Shown here: in pieces, positions 8,050-18,027 of the stretch
How the letters are laid out: each line of letters begins with the position of its first letter
Numbering within the stretch: the first letter of the stretch is position 1
NCBI GenBank assembly: GCA_014323675.1
Contig: JACONN010000006.1
Location: forward strand, 1 to 64,000
Direction of reading: 5' to 3'
DNA from: Hormoscilla sp. GM7CHS1pb
GTDB lineage: Bacteria; Cyanobacteriota; Cyanobacteriia; Cyanobacteriales; Desertifilaceae
Length of the DNA stretch: 64,000 nucleotides
Notes under the pieces: model-generated
Told to the model about the DNA's origin: nothing
The model's input: the letters and a program-made list of their open reading frames with translations, nothing else
The model's database searches: none
Position numbers and translations under genes: made by a program

Positions 8050-10794
8050 TCAACTCGTAGCAGCGATCGGGACTTCGCCTTTAAGCATCCGTTGAGCAGC
8101 CTCCAGCAAAGCTTCTTCCAAATAAGGCTTAGTGAAATAGCCCTTGGCACCAGAGTTAGCCGCCCTTTGCCGGTGCTTATCGGCACCACGAGAAGTCAGC
8201 ATCGCCATAGGCATATGATTGAGGTGCTCGTCTTTCTGAAGCCGATCGAGAAGTTCCAGACCATCCATTCTGGGCATTTCGATGTCACAGAAGATAATAT
8301 CGCAAGGCAGACCCGATCGCAATTTATCCCAAGCATCCTGACCGTCACGAGCTTGTTCCACCCGGTAACCAGCTTTATTAAAGGTCAGCGACAGCAGTTC
8401 CCGCACCGTAATGGAGTCATCCACAATCAACACGGTCGGCTCAGTTTTGATCTGCGGTACCTCAGGAATAGTTTGCATAGCATCGTAATCCCAGGTTTTT
8501 TCCCGGCGGGAGCGTCCCTTCGAGAGGTCAATCAGTTCCAGCACATCCGCGATCGGCATAATCCGACTATCCCCCAAGACCGTAGCACCCGCCACCCCCA
8601 TGGGCTTAGGTACCGGGCCTTCCAGTTGCTTAATCACAATTTCCTGCTCGCCCAGTACCCGATCCACCTGGAGGGCAATGTATTCACCAGCACCGCGCAG
8701 GACCACAATCGAAACAATATCCTCTTCCTCCTTGCCACCAAACACCCGAGAGCGACCAATTTGACGATTATATTGCAGTAGTTCTGACAGAGGTCGGAAA
8801 GGCAACTGAGTATCCCGCCACATAATGCAGGATTGACCTTCCTTATTGACAGATATCCGCTTTTTGGGCACATCCAGCGTATCTTCCACACCATCCATCG
8901 GGAAAGCAATTTTGGCCCAATTGCTAATGCAGCAGAGAGCTTTAGAAATACTCAGAGTCAAAGGCAGTCGGATAGTAAAAGTAGTGCCCTTTCCCAGACT
9001 AGAATCAATATTGATCGCCCCGCGAATATCTCTCAAGCTAGTACGCACCACGTCCAACCCCACACCGCGACCTGCCAAGTCACCCACTCGATCCTTCGTG
9101 CTAAAGCCTGGGTGGAAAAGCAGGTCATACAGATCCAGACGGGAGATAGTTTTGGCCTCCTCTTGGCTCATCAACCCTTTCTCGATCGCCTTAGTTTTCA
9201 CCCGTTCGGCATCGATCCCGGCTCCATCATCCGATACAGAGATCACAGTCTGGTTCCCTTGATGGAAAGCCCCGATAGTAATCTGACCAACAGGAGGCTT
9301 ACCAGCAGCCTGTCGCACCTCTGGCAACTCCACCCCGTGAGTCATAGCATTATTAATCAGGTGGGTCATGGGGTCAGACAGGTGCTCTTGGATCATCTTA
9401 TCGATCAGAGTTTCCCGACCTTCTATCTGGATTTGGGCCTGCTTGTTCAACTTCATACAAATACGTTTCACCGCCCCAGGCAGCCGATCCACCGTTTGAG
9501 CGAAAGGGATCATGCGCGTGCGCGTCAGACTCTCTTGCAGTTGGGTCGTCACCTGCCGAAACTGGCGAGTCACCTGATCTGTTTCATCAACGATGAACTC
9601 GATATCAGAAGCTGACTCCCGCACCCGTACAATCAACTCGATCATCTCCTGGGACAGCAAATGGAAGCCAGTAAAGCTGTCCATTTCCAGCACGTCAAAT
9701 TCTTCCCCCGTATGGTGTTGATTATTACTAGGTGCCGTTTCCTTTAACTGAGCACCAGGCCGATTGCTAGTTCGTGAATTCAGTAGGGCCGCTGGAAGCA
9801 GCGATCGCTCATATAGGTCCTGCATCCGCCCGCCCACATCGTTGAGTTGTTGCACCTGATAGAACAAATTATCCAAAGTTGTCCGTAGCCGGTCTTGATT
9901 TTGCTCCAAGCTATTGCGGTTCACCACCAATTCCCCGACCAAGTTGCTGAGGTTGTCCAGTTGCTTGATCGGCACCTTCATATTCTGCTCTAGCGGCCGT
10001 TGTCGGTTATTCATTGGCTGTGGCCGCTGTATACTGTGTTGTTTTATCGGAGGCCCACCCAACTTGTCTGCATCTGCCAACATTGCTTCGAGTACATCAA
10101 ACTCATCACTGTTTGATGTACTATGCCTTGCTTCTGATTCTGTATCCTCGTCTCCGGCGGACTCTGCTTGCAGACTTTCTTCCGAGGCATTCAAAAATTC
10201 TTCTAGTCGAGCGAATACTGCTTGCTCTGCGGCCCCTAGGCTTGCCTGCTCTTCATGCCCCAGTAAAGCCTCCAATTCTTCCCATTGGTTATTTGCCCAA
10301 AGGGTCGATGTCTGTTCCCCTGTCGAACCCTCATCAGGATCCCGATCGCCCAAGAGTTCCAGATTTTTTTCCCAATCTATCGGACCCAAGTCAAGGTCAT
10401 CGGACAGATCCTCTGTTTGAGAAAAATCGGTAGCATCCAGTTCATCAAGGATTGCTTCAATATCATCTGTACTTTGCCCAGATGCAAACATATCGGAATC
10501 CATGTCTAGCAGGCCCTGCCGTGTCTGACTAGAACTTGATGCCACATTGGGATCCTTTGTCCCTTCGGATGACAAGTCCAACAATTCCTTGTCTGACATA
10601 TCCGGCCAAGAGTCAGTTGCCGTTTGGACTTCTGCCAAACCTTCTGCCAAAGAAAGTTCCTCTACCTCTCCTGATGACTGACCGTACTCTAAAAATATAT
10701 CCAACTCTTCTGGCATCTGATTTTTCGCGCAGCGTGCTTCACCTGCCCCTGCCTTGCTTACTTCCGATGACAAGTCCAACAGTTCATTTAACAT
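8050..10794 (-). CDS. hmpE: CheA-type kinase core with receiver domain (HmpE/PilL-like), 3' part
   Basis: This is the kinase core of a chemotaxis histidine kinase. In order it has an acidic linker (1-265), dimerisation helices (about 270-330 and 375-440) and an HATPase domain (about 450-610) with the N-box HLINNAMTHG, DDGAGID and GRGVGLDVV. It ends with a CheW-like domain (about 612-755) and a receiver domain (about 785-905, phospho-acceptor in IIFCDIEMPRMDG). It lacks a phosphotransfer domain, which lies in the preceding reading frame 10799-13111. Upstream of its ATG the frame stays open with the same acidic repeat style (ESLDEGESISLDSLEDM) and has no good ribosome site. So this is almost certainly the 3' part of one gene split by a frameshift near 10850-10920. 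It should phosphorylate the CheY-like regulators encoded upstream. Confidence 0.85.
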   Translation of the reverse strand: MLNELLDLSSEVSKAGAGEARCAKNQMPEELDIFLEYGQSSGEVEELSLAEGLAEVQTATDSWPDMSDKELLDLSSEGTKDPNVASSSSQTRQGLLDMDSDMFASGQSTDDIEAILDELDATDFSQTEDLSDDLDLGPIDWEKNLELLGDRDPDEGSTGEQTSTLWANNQWEELEALLGHEEQASLGAAEQAVFARLEEFLNASEESLQAESAGDEDTESEARHSTSNSDEFDVLEAMLADADKLGGPPIKQHSIQRPQPMNNRQRPLEQNMKVPIKQLDNLSNLVGELVVNRNSLEQNQDRLRTTLDNLFYQVQQLNDVGGRMQDLYERSLLPAALLNSRTSNRPGAQLKETAPSNNQHHTGEEFDVLEMDSFTGFHLLSQEMIELIVRVRESASDIEFIVDETDQVTRQFRQVTTQLQESLTRTRMIPFAQTVDRLPGAVKRICMKLNKQAQIQIEGRETLIDKMIQEHLSDPMTHLINNAMTHGVELPEVRQAAGKPPVGQITIGAFHQGNQTVISVSDDGAGIDAERVKTKAIEKGLMSQEEAKTISRLDLYDLLFHPGFSTKDRVGDLAGRGVGLDVVRTSLRDIRGAINIDSSLGKGTTFTIRLPLTLSISKALCCISNWAKIAFPMDGVEDTLDVPKKRISVNKEGQSCIMWRDTQLPFRPLSELLQYNRQIGRSRVFGGKEEEDIVSIVVLRGAGEYIALQVDRVLGEQEIVIKQLEGPVPKPMGVAGATVLGDSRIMPIADVLELIDLSKGRSRREKTWDYDAMQTIPEVPQIKTEPTVLIVDDSITVRELLSLTFNKAGYRVEQARDGQDAWDKLRSGLPCDIIFCDIEMPRMDGLELLDRLQKDEHLNHMPMAMLTSRGADKHRQRAANSGAKGYFTKPYLEEALLEAAQRMLKGEVPIAATS

Positions 10795-10798
10795 ATCT

Positions 10799-13111
10799 TC
10801 AAGAGAGTCTAATGAAATCGACTCTCCCTCGTCCAGAGATTCCGCATGATCCGGGAAGTTTATCTGGTCTCGGGTGTTTTTCCGGGCGGGCCTGCGGGGC
10901 GGGGTGTGTGCGTCTGTCTGCGTTCGCGGGCGGTTCGCTATCGCCTGCCGCTTCCGAGTCAGATGCTTCTTTTGTTTCTGTCTGGGAGTCTAACAGTTCA
11001 TTTGACAGCTCCTCAAGAGAGTCTAATGAGAGAGACTCTTCAGACATATCGGTACCTGCAGCTGACGATGAAAACATATCCAGTTCTAAGTCAGACAGCA
11101 TACTTTCTTCCTCAAGGTCGAGGTCTAACTCTTCTGTCGCCAACTCTGTCTCTAATCCTGACTCTAGCGGGTCGGAAACATTGTCAGTCAGCTGGAAATC
11201 TTCCCAGGATGCTGCTGCGATGTCTCCGGAGACATCGCACTCCAGATACTCCAGATCCAGTTCCCGGTCATCGCTAGAGTTCTGACTATCAACTTCGGCC
11301 GGTTCCATATCTGTTGTGATGTCAAATAAATCATCATCAGATACTTCGAGCAATTGAGACTCGTAACTTTCCAAGGGTTCTAGGACGTCCCAATTATCCT
11401 TGTGGCCATCGGATGAGGCGATCGCCAGCAGATCGTCAAAATCCTCTAATTCTGCCTGCTGTCCTATACCGTCATGATTTGCCAGTTTCTCATGCTCCGA
11501 TCGCGTAGGACCAGTAGCCCGGTGCGCGCAGCGCAATCCTGAGACAGTTTTGCCACCCGTCCCTGCCGGTTCCAACTGGCCTCTTTTACTGGACTGCTCT
11601 GATGTTTGAGTTTTAATTTTTGGATTATTAGCTTGCGTTTCTGAATCTATTTTAGCCTCTTCTTTCGACGGTAATTCCCTATCAGATATCACCCCCAACT
11701 TTTTTTTACTCTTATCCATTTTTGGAGAGGATTCTTCGGAAACCTGATTTTTTTTCTCGGCTGTAAATTTTATATCCTCTTCCGACTCTAAATCCGCGAA
11801 TAATTCACTGAGTGTGTCTAGTTCGCTAGAGTTTTCTGCCAGACTGTTCCCTTTTTCCATATTTCCAATTTCTCCCTCTGCAACTAAATGTTCTGATGCC
11901 AATGCCAACCGCTCCGAGTCGTCATGCTTTTGCGGTGTGATTTCTAATAAGTCAGTAAAATCTCTTTCCTTTTGTGCATCTTCCAGATCCAGCAACTTCT
12001 CACCAAATAAGCTATTTAAATCATTCTTGCCGCTTTTTGTCCCACCCTCGGGAGGATTTGGTTCCTCTGCCCTACCCGCAGAAGCTTCCAGAAGATCCAA
12101 AAAGTTCCTATCAAAATCGGCCATTTCCAGGTTATCACCCTCTGGGGGAACCAGAGAATCTGCTGCTTGCCAGGTTAGATCCAGATCTGGTTCTTTCCCT
12201 TTGAACAAGTCCGCCAGGGTGTTAAGTTCTGCCATTCCCACTTCCGGACCCTGGGAATCTTCGGTCTTTACAGGAGTTGATATCGGATCGGAGGCCCAAG
12301 GGATGATTTCCGATATATCTGAGCTGCTAGTCACGGGTGGCACTGGTGGCTGGATAGATTGCAGTTTTTCACCGATCTCCACAGCATCATCGCGACCAGC
12401 TAGCACCAATTCTCTTGCCTGTTTCAGGTCAGGAATTACTACTCGTGCTAAGCTGTGATAGCTGTTTTCCTGATAGCCTATCGCCCTACTTATTGCCTCT
12501 ACTAATCTCTTCCATCTCACATTGCGCGTCCGATCGCCTGCTTGGGATAGCGTGCGACAAATTAAGGCAAGCTGCTCGCGAGTCTCACTATTATCAACTT
12601 GCTTAAACAGCTGTAGCATCTTTTTCAACTGGGCTGGCACCGAGCTACAAAACACCTGTTGTACCGCCCTATATTCTAGATTATCCTGCTGTATAATATT
12701 TCTACCCAGATGATTGTCTATGCTCACCAAAACTGGTTCTACCGCTAACATTATTTCGCTTGCTTTTTCCTCAGTCAGACCCAACGGATCTTGCAGACTA
12801 TCGAGCAACGCTTGCAAGCTATCAAACACCTGAAACAATAAGTACTCTAGCTTTTTATCTACCAATTCATGGCAGTTTTGCATAAATTTTAGGTAATCTT
12901 CCAGCTTATGAGCGATTTTCTGAATGCTGTTTATTCCCAGCATTGCTGCTCCCCCTTTCACCGAGTGCGCCGCGCGGAACACCTCATCAATCATTTCGGG
13001 ATCTGCGATCGTATTGCTCATATAAATCAAACCTTGTTCAATCGTATTGAGGTGGTCTTTTGCCTCCTCAATGAAGTAACCCATTATTCTCTCATCTTGT
13101 TCCGCTTCCAT
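10799..13111 (-). CDS. hmpE: CheA-type kinase, N-terminal phosphotransfer part
   Basis: The protein opens with an Hpt (P1) domain, the phospho-accepting His49 lying in AAHSVKGGAAMLG. A helical region follows to about residue 245, then a very long acidic linker rich in LDL(E/D) repeats. The last 40 residues (RRTHPAPQARPEKHPRP...) do not fit that pattern and are encoded by a GC-rich patch at about 10870-10925. There the correct frame moves to that of the kinase core. The shift needed is one surplus base or two missing bases. The linker also contains a short GC-rich repeat (11524-11538) coding RCAHRA. Joined, the kinase would be about 1690 residues. Confidence 0.8.
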   Translation of the reverse strand: MEAEQDERIMGYFIEEAKDHLNTIEQGLIYMSNTIADPEMIDEVFRAAHSVKGGAAMLGINSIQKIAHKLEDYLKFMQNCHELVDKKLEYLLFQVFDSLQALLDSLQDPLGLTEEKASEIMLAVEPVLVSIDNHLGRNIIQQDNLEYRAVQQVFCSSVPAQLKKMLQLFKQVDNSETREQLALICRTLSQAGDRTRNVRWKRLVEAISRAIGYQENSYHSLARVVIPDLKQARELVLAGRDDAVEIGEKLQSIQPPVPPVTSSSDISEIIPWASDPISTPVKTEDSQGPEVGMAELNTLADLFKGKEPDLDLTWQAADSLVPPEGDNLEMADFDRNFLDLLEASAGRAEEPNPPEGGTKSGKNDLNSLFGEKLLDLEDAQKERDFTDLLEITPQKHDDSERLALASEHLVAEGEIGNMEKGNSLAENSSELDTLSELFADLESEEDIKFTAEKKNQVSEESSPKMDKSKKKLGVISDRELPSKEEAKIDSETQANNPKIKTQTSEQSSKRGQLEPAGTGGKTVSGLRCAHRATGPTRSEHEKLANHDGIGQQAELEDFDDLLAIASSDGHKDNWDVLEPLESYESQLLEVSDDDLFDITTDMEPAEVDSQNSSDDRELDLEYLECDVSGDIAAASWEDFQLTDNVSDPLESGLETELATEELDLDLEEESMLSDLELDMFSSSAAGTDMSEESLSLDSLEELSNELLDSQTETKEASDSEAAGDSEPPANADRRTHPAPQARPEKHPRPDKLPGSCGISGRGRVDFIRLS

Positions 13112-13329
13112 ATTTCTCTCATCCCACGTTCTTTATTTTTTGCCTTCATTTCCCACTTAGCTGCTACAATTTCCCATCGCCCCTTTCCTGGCTCTGGACC
13201 CCTAATACCTATAGTAAATATAGACAAATGTTTCTAAACTGAGTGCGATCGGTGAAGACGAGAACTACCCAACCGCTTCTATTCCTATACTAATCGGAGT
13301 TGGGGCTAATACTGGACGAATATCTAAAG

Positions 13330-13415
13330 TCAGCGGTCAGTAGTCAGTGGTTAGTAGTCAGTGGTCGGCACTCAACTAACAACCCACAACTAACAACTCA
13401 CAACTCAGCGAGGCG
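13330..13415. repeat. Low-complexity direct repeats between CheA and MCP genes
   Basis: Imperfect short repeats occur here: GGTCAGTAGTCAGTGGTTAG types, then CAACTAACAACCCACAACT types. They occupy part of the 400-bp gap at 13112-13511, in which I see no gene. Confidence 0.6.
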
Positions 13416-13511
13416 TGAATAATTTGACTATTTATGAATAAACATGACTATATAATTGCCCAGACAAGTCTGGGGGCAGCTTCGATCGGGTCTGAGGCTT
13501 TGAGTTACTGA

Positions 13512-16343
13512 TTATTCCTTAGTTTCCACGCGGAAGCGCTCTACTGAAGTCAATAGATCTCGGGCCACATTCACCAGGTTACCTAAAGCGCCGGATACCC
13601 GCTGAGCCTCTTGGGAAGTTTCTTGGGCGGTCAGTTCTACTGATTGGGTCACGTGAGCCACCGCCCGCGAAGTTTCAATCTGCTCAACCGTGTCAGCAGT
13701 AATCGAGCGGACCAGAACATCAATGCGATTATTAATCTGAATGATCTCTTCGAGAGATGTAGCAGCTTCTTTTGCCAGATTAGTCCCTTTAATCACCTGC
13801 TGCGTACCATCTTCCATAGCCTGCATGACTCCATTTGTCTCGCTCTGGATCTGCAAGACAATCTGCTCAATTTGCTTCGACGCTTTAGCTGCCCGGTCAG
13901 CTAATTGACGCACCTCATCGGCGACGATCGCAAAGCCCCGACCCGCATCACCAGCACGTGCCGCCTCAATACTAGCATTGAGAGCCAGCAGGTTAGTCCG
14001 AGAAGCAATGGAGGAAATCAGGGCCACAATCTTAGAAATTTCTTGGGAAGATTCTGCCAGTCGCTTCACCTTGCGAGTCGTCTCAGCCACAGTTTCTCTG
14101 ATCGCCAGGATCCCCTCCACCGTCCGTTCCACTGCTTCACCACCCTTAAGAGCCGTAGTAGCAGCCGAGCGAGCCACATCTTCTGCCTGACGAGCACTTT
14201 CTGCCACCCGTTGAATTGAATCAGTCATCATCTGGACCGAGTTCAGCGTCACCGCCAGTTCCTCCGCCTGTCGGAGAGCGTCAGAAGACAAGCTTCTGGC
14301 AAACTCCGAGCTATCAGTCGCACTCCTATTCACTTGCCGCGCCGCCACCTTCACCTGCTGGACAATTTCCCGTAGATTCTGAATTGTCAGGTTAAACGAG
14401 TCTGCCACCGCACCCAAAACGTCCGCAGTCACCTCGGCCTGTACCGTCAGGTCTCCACGAGCCGCACCTTCTACATCATCGAGCAATCTAATCACCTGAC
14501 GCTGCAAATCCTCCTTCGCCTGCTCCTGCTCCTGCTCCGCCGCCTTACGCTGGGAATCAGTCATAGTCGTCAAAATATTCCGGGCCATCCGATTAAAGCT
14601 ATCCGCCAGACGTCCCAGTTCATCTTCTCCGTATACCTTTGCCTGATTTACTGGCTCACCTGATACCACTCGATCGAATTGAGCCTGCAAGTTATCCGTA
14701 GACTGCTTGATTTGTCTAGAGGTTATCCAACCCAGACCATAGGTTATTCCCGCCGCCCCTGCTCCTGGCAACACACTCATTAATATCTTGGACAGGGCTG
14801 AGGTTTGCGGTTTTGTCGTATAGATTACACCGGCACCCAAGATAGCAGATACGACAGCAGCAATCACCGCCGTATACAATTGTTTTTGCATCAGGGAGGC
14901 ATTTTCAAAAAAGCCGAACAATCCCTGATCCACTGAAACTGCTTGTTCGGGCTTTTGCTTGGCCTCCGGAGCGAAACTCGGAAGCTGTTCGGAAACGGGA
15001 AATATCTGGTCTTGTTCTCCCAAGATGCCCGAGTTCTCCTCACTGTCATATAAATCATTTTTTACGCTCAAGGAGCCCGCAGTTATACCGTTAGTCTCAG
15101 ATATCATCTGAGAACTTTCCATTGATGAGGTGCTCAAGTCGGGAAGGTCCGTCGAGTCGGGAAACTCAGAAAATTCGTCTAGCTTATCGTCAAATACGTC
15201 GAATTCGTCCAGGAAATCAACTGTGCCATTATCAGATGACAACGGCTCGCCGATGTCACCAGTTTCTTCCGGTTCTATATCTGCCAGTTCATCGTCAATG
15301 TCAGTTGCCCTCTCAGAGAAGAGCTCTTCGCTGTCCAGCGACGAGTATTTTTGCGGATCTGACAGGGTTTTCTCGCTGCTGCCATTGCCCTGCACCTCCT
15401 CCTCGTCAAAATCCGACTCTGGTAGCGGTTCTATCCCAGCCATAAATAGGGTTTTTTCTTCCCCGATCTCTCTAGGGGGTAAATAGCCATTACCATTGCT
15501 TGCATGTTCGGACTCTTCGGGGTAGATTAAAGGGGTCTCGAACTGCTCAGCGATCGGGTCTATCAGCTGCTCTTGGGCGTCCAGTAACTGCTCAACCGGG
15601 TTGTCCAAGACAGTTTGACCTGGGTCTTGATAATTTGACTCTGGTTCTTCCTCAAAAGTCGGCACATCATCTGCCGCCAACAAGGTTTTTTCTTCCAGTT
15701 CTGATATTTCCTCAACATCGAATATGTCTTCGCTCATATTCATGTTATAACCTGACTCGTTTAAACTGTCAGGTAAATCAGCAAATGGATTTTCATCCCC
15801 TTGGCCATCCACTGGGCCATCCCCAAGGGACCCCGAGTCCAAGCCCGTGTAATTATCGACATTAAAGGGGCTGGCAAATGGTCCCGAAATTTCTTGGCCT
15901 GATGTCAACTCCTCTGGGCTGTCAGCATGGGCATCAAAATTGGACAGGTCAAATTCCGCGTCGCTGCTATCAGGTAGTTCTTCCCATTTTTCTGCCGACT
16001 GCTGCTCGTCAACCTCTGCCCCATCTAGTTCTTCTGCTGCAACTGGAGCCATTGACTCTATCGGGTCTGCTGGTTTGCTAGTATATTGACTAGCGTAATC
16101 GATCCCATCTTTGGCATAATTAACCAACACTTCCTCAGTTGACATCGCCAGGACTGACTCGTACTCTTCTATGGCTGTCTCATACTGCTGTAGCCCATAG
16201 CAGTATATGTGACCCAGGAGTAAATGGGCATTGGGCTCCGATGGGAAATCTTCCACTAATGGGTCAACAATTGCCGCCGCCTCTTCGTATTTACCATGGG
16301 TGTAGGCTGTTTCCGCTTTTTGGTATTCTTTTAGATAGTCCAT
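13512..16343 (-). CDS. hmpD: Methyl-accepting chemotaxis protein (HmpD/PilJ-like)
   Basis: This membrane chemoreceptor has 943 residues. Residues 1-80 form TPR-like helices (AETAYTHGKYEEAAAIVDPLV). Residues 90-470 are an acidic disordered linker with repeated EEKTL motifs. Two membrane segments follow at about 488-508 and 517-539, then two HAMP-like regions (about 540-595 and 613-665) and the signalling domain with the conserved hairpin tip (about 800-850, VALISSIASRTNLLALNASIEAARAG in part). There is no GAF domain, which argues against the phototaxis receptor PixJ and for the pilus-motility type. It lies between cheW and cheA in one direction, as in hmp/pil operons. The start is ATG 16343 after a G-rich stretch. 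Confidence 0.9.
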   Translation of the reverse strand: MDYLKEYQKAETAYTHGKYEEAAAIVDPLVEDFPSEPNAHLLLGHIYCYGLQQYETAIEEYESVLAMSTEEVLVNYAKDGIDYASQYTSKPADPIESMAPVAAEELDGAEVDEQQSAEKWEELPDSSDAEFDLSNFDAHADSPEELTSGQEISGPFASPFNVDNYTGLDSGSLGDGPVDGQGDENPFADLPDSLNESGYNMNMSEDIFDVEEISELEEKTLLAADDVPTFEEEPESNYQDPGQTVLDNPVEQLLDAQEQLIDPIAEQFETPLIYPEESEHASNGNGYLPPREIGEEKTLFMAGIEPLPESDFDEEEVQGNGSSEKTLSDPQKYSSLDSEELFSERATDIDDELADIEPEETGDIGEPLSSDNGTVDFLDEFDVFDDKLDEFSEFPDSTDLPDLSTSSMESSQMISETNGITAGSLSVKNDLYDSEENSGILGEQDQIFPVSEQLPSFAPEAKQKPEQAVSVDQGLFGFFENASLMQKQLYTAVIAAVVSAILGAGVIYTTKPQTSALSKILMSVLPGAGAAGITYGLGWITSRQIKQSTDNLQAQFDRVVSGEPVNQAKVYGEDELGRLADSFNRMARNILTTMTDSQRKAAEQEQEQAKEDLQRQVIRLLDDVEGAARGDLTVQAEVTADVLGAVADSFNLTIQNLREIVQQVKVAARQVNRSATDSSEFARSLSSDALRQAEELAVTLNSVQMMTDSIQRVAESARQAEDVARSAATTALKGGEAVERTVEGILAIRETVAETTRKVKRLAESSQEISKIVALISSIASRTNLLALNASIEAARAGDAGRGFAIVADEVRQLADRAAKASKQIEQIVLQIQSETNGVMQAMEDGTQQVIKGTNLAKEAATSLEEIIQINNRIDVLVRSITADTVEQIETSRAVAHVTQSVELTAQETSQEAQRVSGALGNLVNVARDLLTSVERFRVETKE

Positions 16344-16426
16344 CTACCACGCCCCCCTGCTCAACAATTTATCCATCCCGGAACCCCCCTGTAACTTTCA
16401 CTTTCCCTTTGTTATCTTCCCCTTAT

Positions 16427-16963
16427 TTATGCTGCCCACCGCGCTGACCGCAGCAGTGCCACTTGGTTTAGCAACCGCAGATATTTCCCATTCTCTTTGT
16501 CTATCAACCATTCTCCCTTGAGGAATGGTTCCATAGTATCCCGTACATTCGTTGGTCTTTGTAGTTCATCTACATCCAGCCAGACCATTCCCACTATGTT
16601 GTCAACTGCTAATCCCAGCATCGTGTCTTGATCTTCGACTGCGATCACCGGAATATCTGGTCTATCAGTATTTAATGGCTCTTCATCTCCTAAAAACTTA
16701 CCTAGGTCCGCCACCCAAATCACCCGGCCTCGTATGTTTATGGTACCCAATAGCAAGGGAGAAACGTTAGGTATCGCCGTAATCATGTCTGGTGACTGAG
16801 ACAGCACTTCCCGAATGCCTATCGCATTCAGGGCAAACTCAGCTCCCGAAGGTACGTAAAACCTTAAATGTAACTCTCCCTCTGGATTTTCCAGTTCCTC
16901 GAATGCTGGCACTTGTCCTTTTTCTGCATCAGCACCCGTTAAAAAGTCATGATTTCCTATCAT
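16427..16963 (-). CDS. hmpC: CheW-like coupling protein (HmpC/PilI-like)
   Basis: This 178-residue single-domain CheW protein should couple the MCP to the CheA kinase. It has the typical fold signature: LRFYVPSGAEFALNAIGIREVL near residue 32, PLLLGTINIRGRVIWVADL in the middle, and a C-terminal strand LRLLNQVALL. ATG 16963 is preceded by AAGGAGGCA, a strong ribosome site. It is 83 bp upstream of the MCP gene. Its own upstream region has been separated from the cheY gene by an insertion element, so it may now depend on a promoter in 16975-17564. Confidence 0.9.
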   Translation of the reverse strand: MIGNHDFLTGADAEKGQVPAFEELENPEGELHLRFYVPSGAEFALNAIGIREVLSQSPDMITAIPNVSPLLLGTINIRGRVIWVADLGKFLGDEEPLNTDRPDIPVIAVEDQDTMLGLAVDNIVGMVWLDVDELQRPTNVRDTMEPFLKGEWLIDKENGKYLRLLNQVALLRSARWAA

Positions 16964-16975
16964 TGCCTCCTTAGT

Positions 16976-17564
16976 TGTTAGTTCTTAGTTTTTAGTTTTT
17001 AGTTTTTAGTTGCTCCCGACAGGTCGGGAGCCTAGAGAGTCGGTCCATTAATAAAAATTGACAAATTTCGGCACATACGAAGCGTCTAATTAAAAGGAGC
17101 GCGTGAAACACTCACCCAGCAAGGGATATAGCCAGGTGTTGCCTAAATTTACGCGCACACCTACTCTGTAATGGTTTCAGCAGTTTTATTAATCAAACTG
17201 AACCAGTGGCCAAATTTAAACTACTGTGCATAGACAGAAAATCGATCTTATTTCGGACTGTGTATCTTTACAGGTGTTATACTATATTAAATAACCCATG
17301 TCAAGGTACACAGCGGGAGCATTTCATAAGCCAAGGTATTACAAGCAGCTTTCATGTAAGACAAAAGGGAATTGAAAATAACTCCGAACTCCGTTACGAA
17401 GTGCTCTCAGCGCTACTCCGAACACCGACTTTGACCCCAGTTGTCGCCCCTCACCGGAGCACCCAATGCCGATCCCAATCACCAGTCACCATTCGATGGC
17501 GGTCACCGGTCGATGACGGTCGATGGCGGTGGATGGCGGTTATCATTATTCTAACCGCTAACCA
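16976..17564. other. Gap upstream of cheW: TTAGTTTT repeats and a hairpin
   Basis: No gene is seen. Next to the cheW start lie repeated TTTTTAG units (16976-17010) and a perfect hairpin CTCCCGAC/GTCGGGAG at 17013-17030. At 17500-17545 there are short repeats of CGATGGCGGT type. The right end holds the left target duplication of the insertion element. Confidence 0.6.
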
Positions 17565-17597
17565 CTAACCACCGGGTGTAATTAAAAGTGACACTTA
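17565..17597. repeat. Left target duplication and terminal inverted repeat of the IS
   Basis: CTAACCACC at 17565-17573 is duplicated at 19336-19344. The 24 bases 17574-17597 (GGGTGTAATTAAAAG...) are exactly complementary in inverse order to 19312-19335. Confidence 0.92.
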
Positions 17598-17730
17598 GGC
17601 ATTATTAACCGGTCCGGTAGTTCTACCTCTGTATCACTGGCGGAGTTCTGATACCGCCGGTGATGGCCCCACAGTGGATGGAACAACTCAAATAGTGAAT
17701 CTGCCTTGATTGGGAGATTTTTTTACCCTT

Positions 17731-18027
17731 ATGTTATATAATTTTATTTATAAGTTGATCGTGGAGCTAAAGCCCTATATGTCTGAATTCATGAATTATG
17801 ATGAAACGGTTGAACTAACCAGCAGCGCTTCGGAATTAGCTCTAAGATTGCAGGCTCATCCCAATATATCGGCTCGTATTTTATCTCTGCTAGATCTTGT
17901 GGAAAATCCGGATAATAATTGTGAAACAGCGAGCAGTACCGAGTTGAAAATTATCTCGGAACTCAAAAAACTGGGAAATGATTCTCTTCAAGATTGGGCC
18001 AATTCGCAAGAGAAAAAAAAGCCTTAG
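17731..18027 (+). CDS. ISKra4-family transposase, first frame
   Basis: This is the N-terminal helical part of the transposase (TVELTSSASELALRLQ ... ELKKLGNDSLQDWANSQEKKKP). The start is not certain: ATG 17731 or ATG 17779 (MSEFMNYDE) are both possible. It ends at a TAG just after a run of eight A, where the second frame takes over. Confidence 0.7.
   Translation: MLYNFIYKLIVELKPYMSEFMNYDETVELTSSASELALRLQAHPNISARILSLLDLVENPDNNCETASSTELKIISELKKLGNDSLQDWANSQEKKKP

Noticed and set aside
8092..12713. Several plus-strand frames of 60-260 codons opposite cheA
   Set aside because: They are antisense shadows of a high-confidence gene with biased codon use.
13512..16343. Phototaxis receptor PixJ
   Set aside because: No GAF/bilin-binding domain is present; the TPR start, double membrane segment and operon order fit the pilus-motility type.
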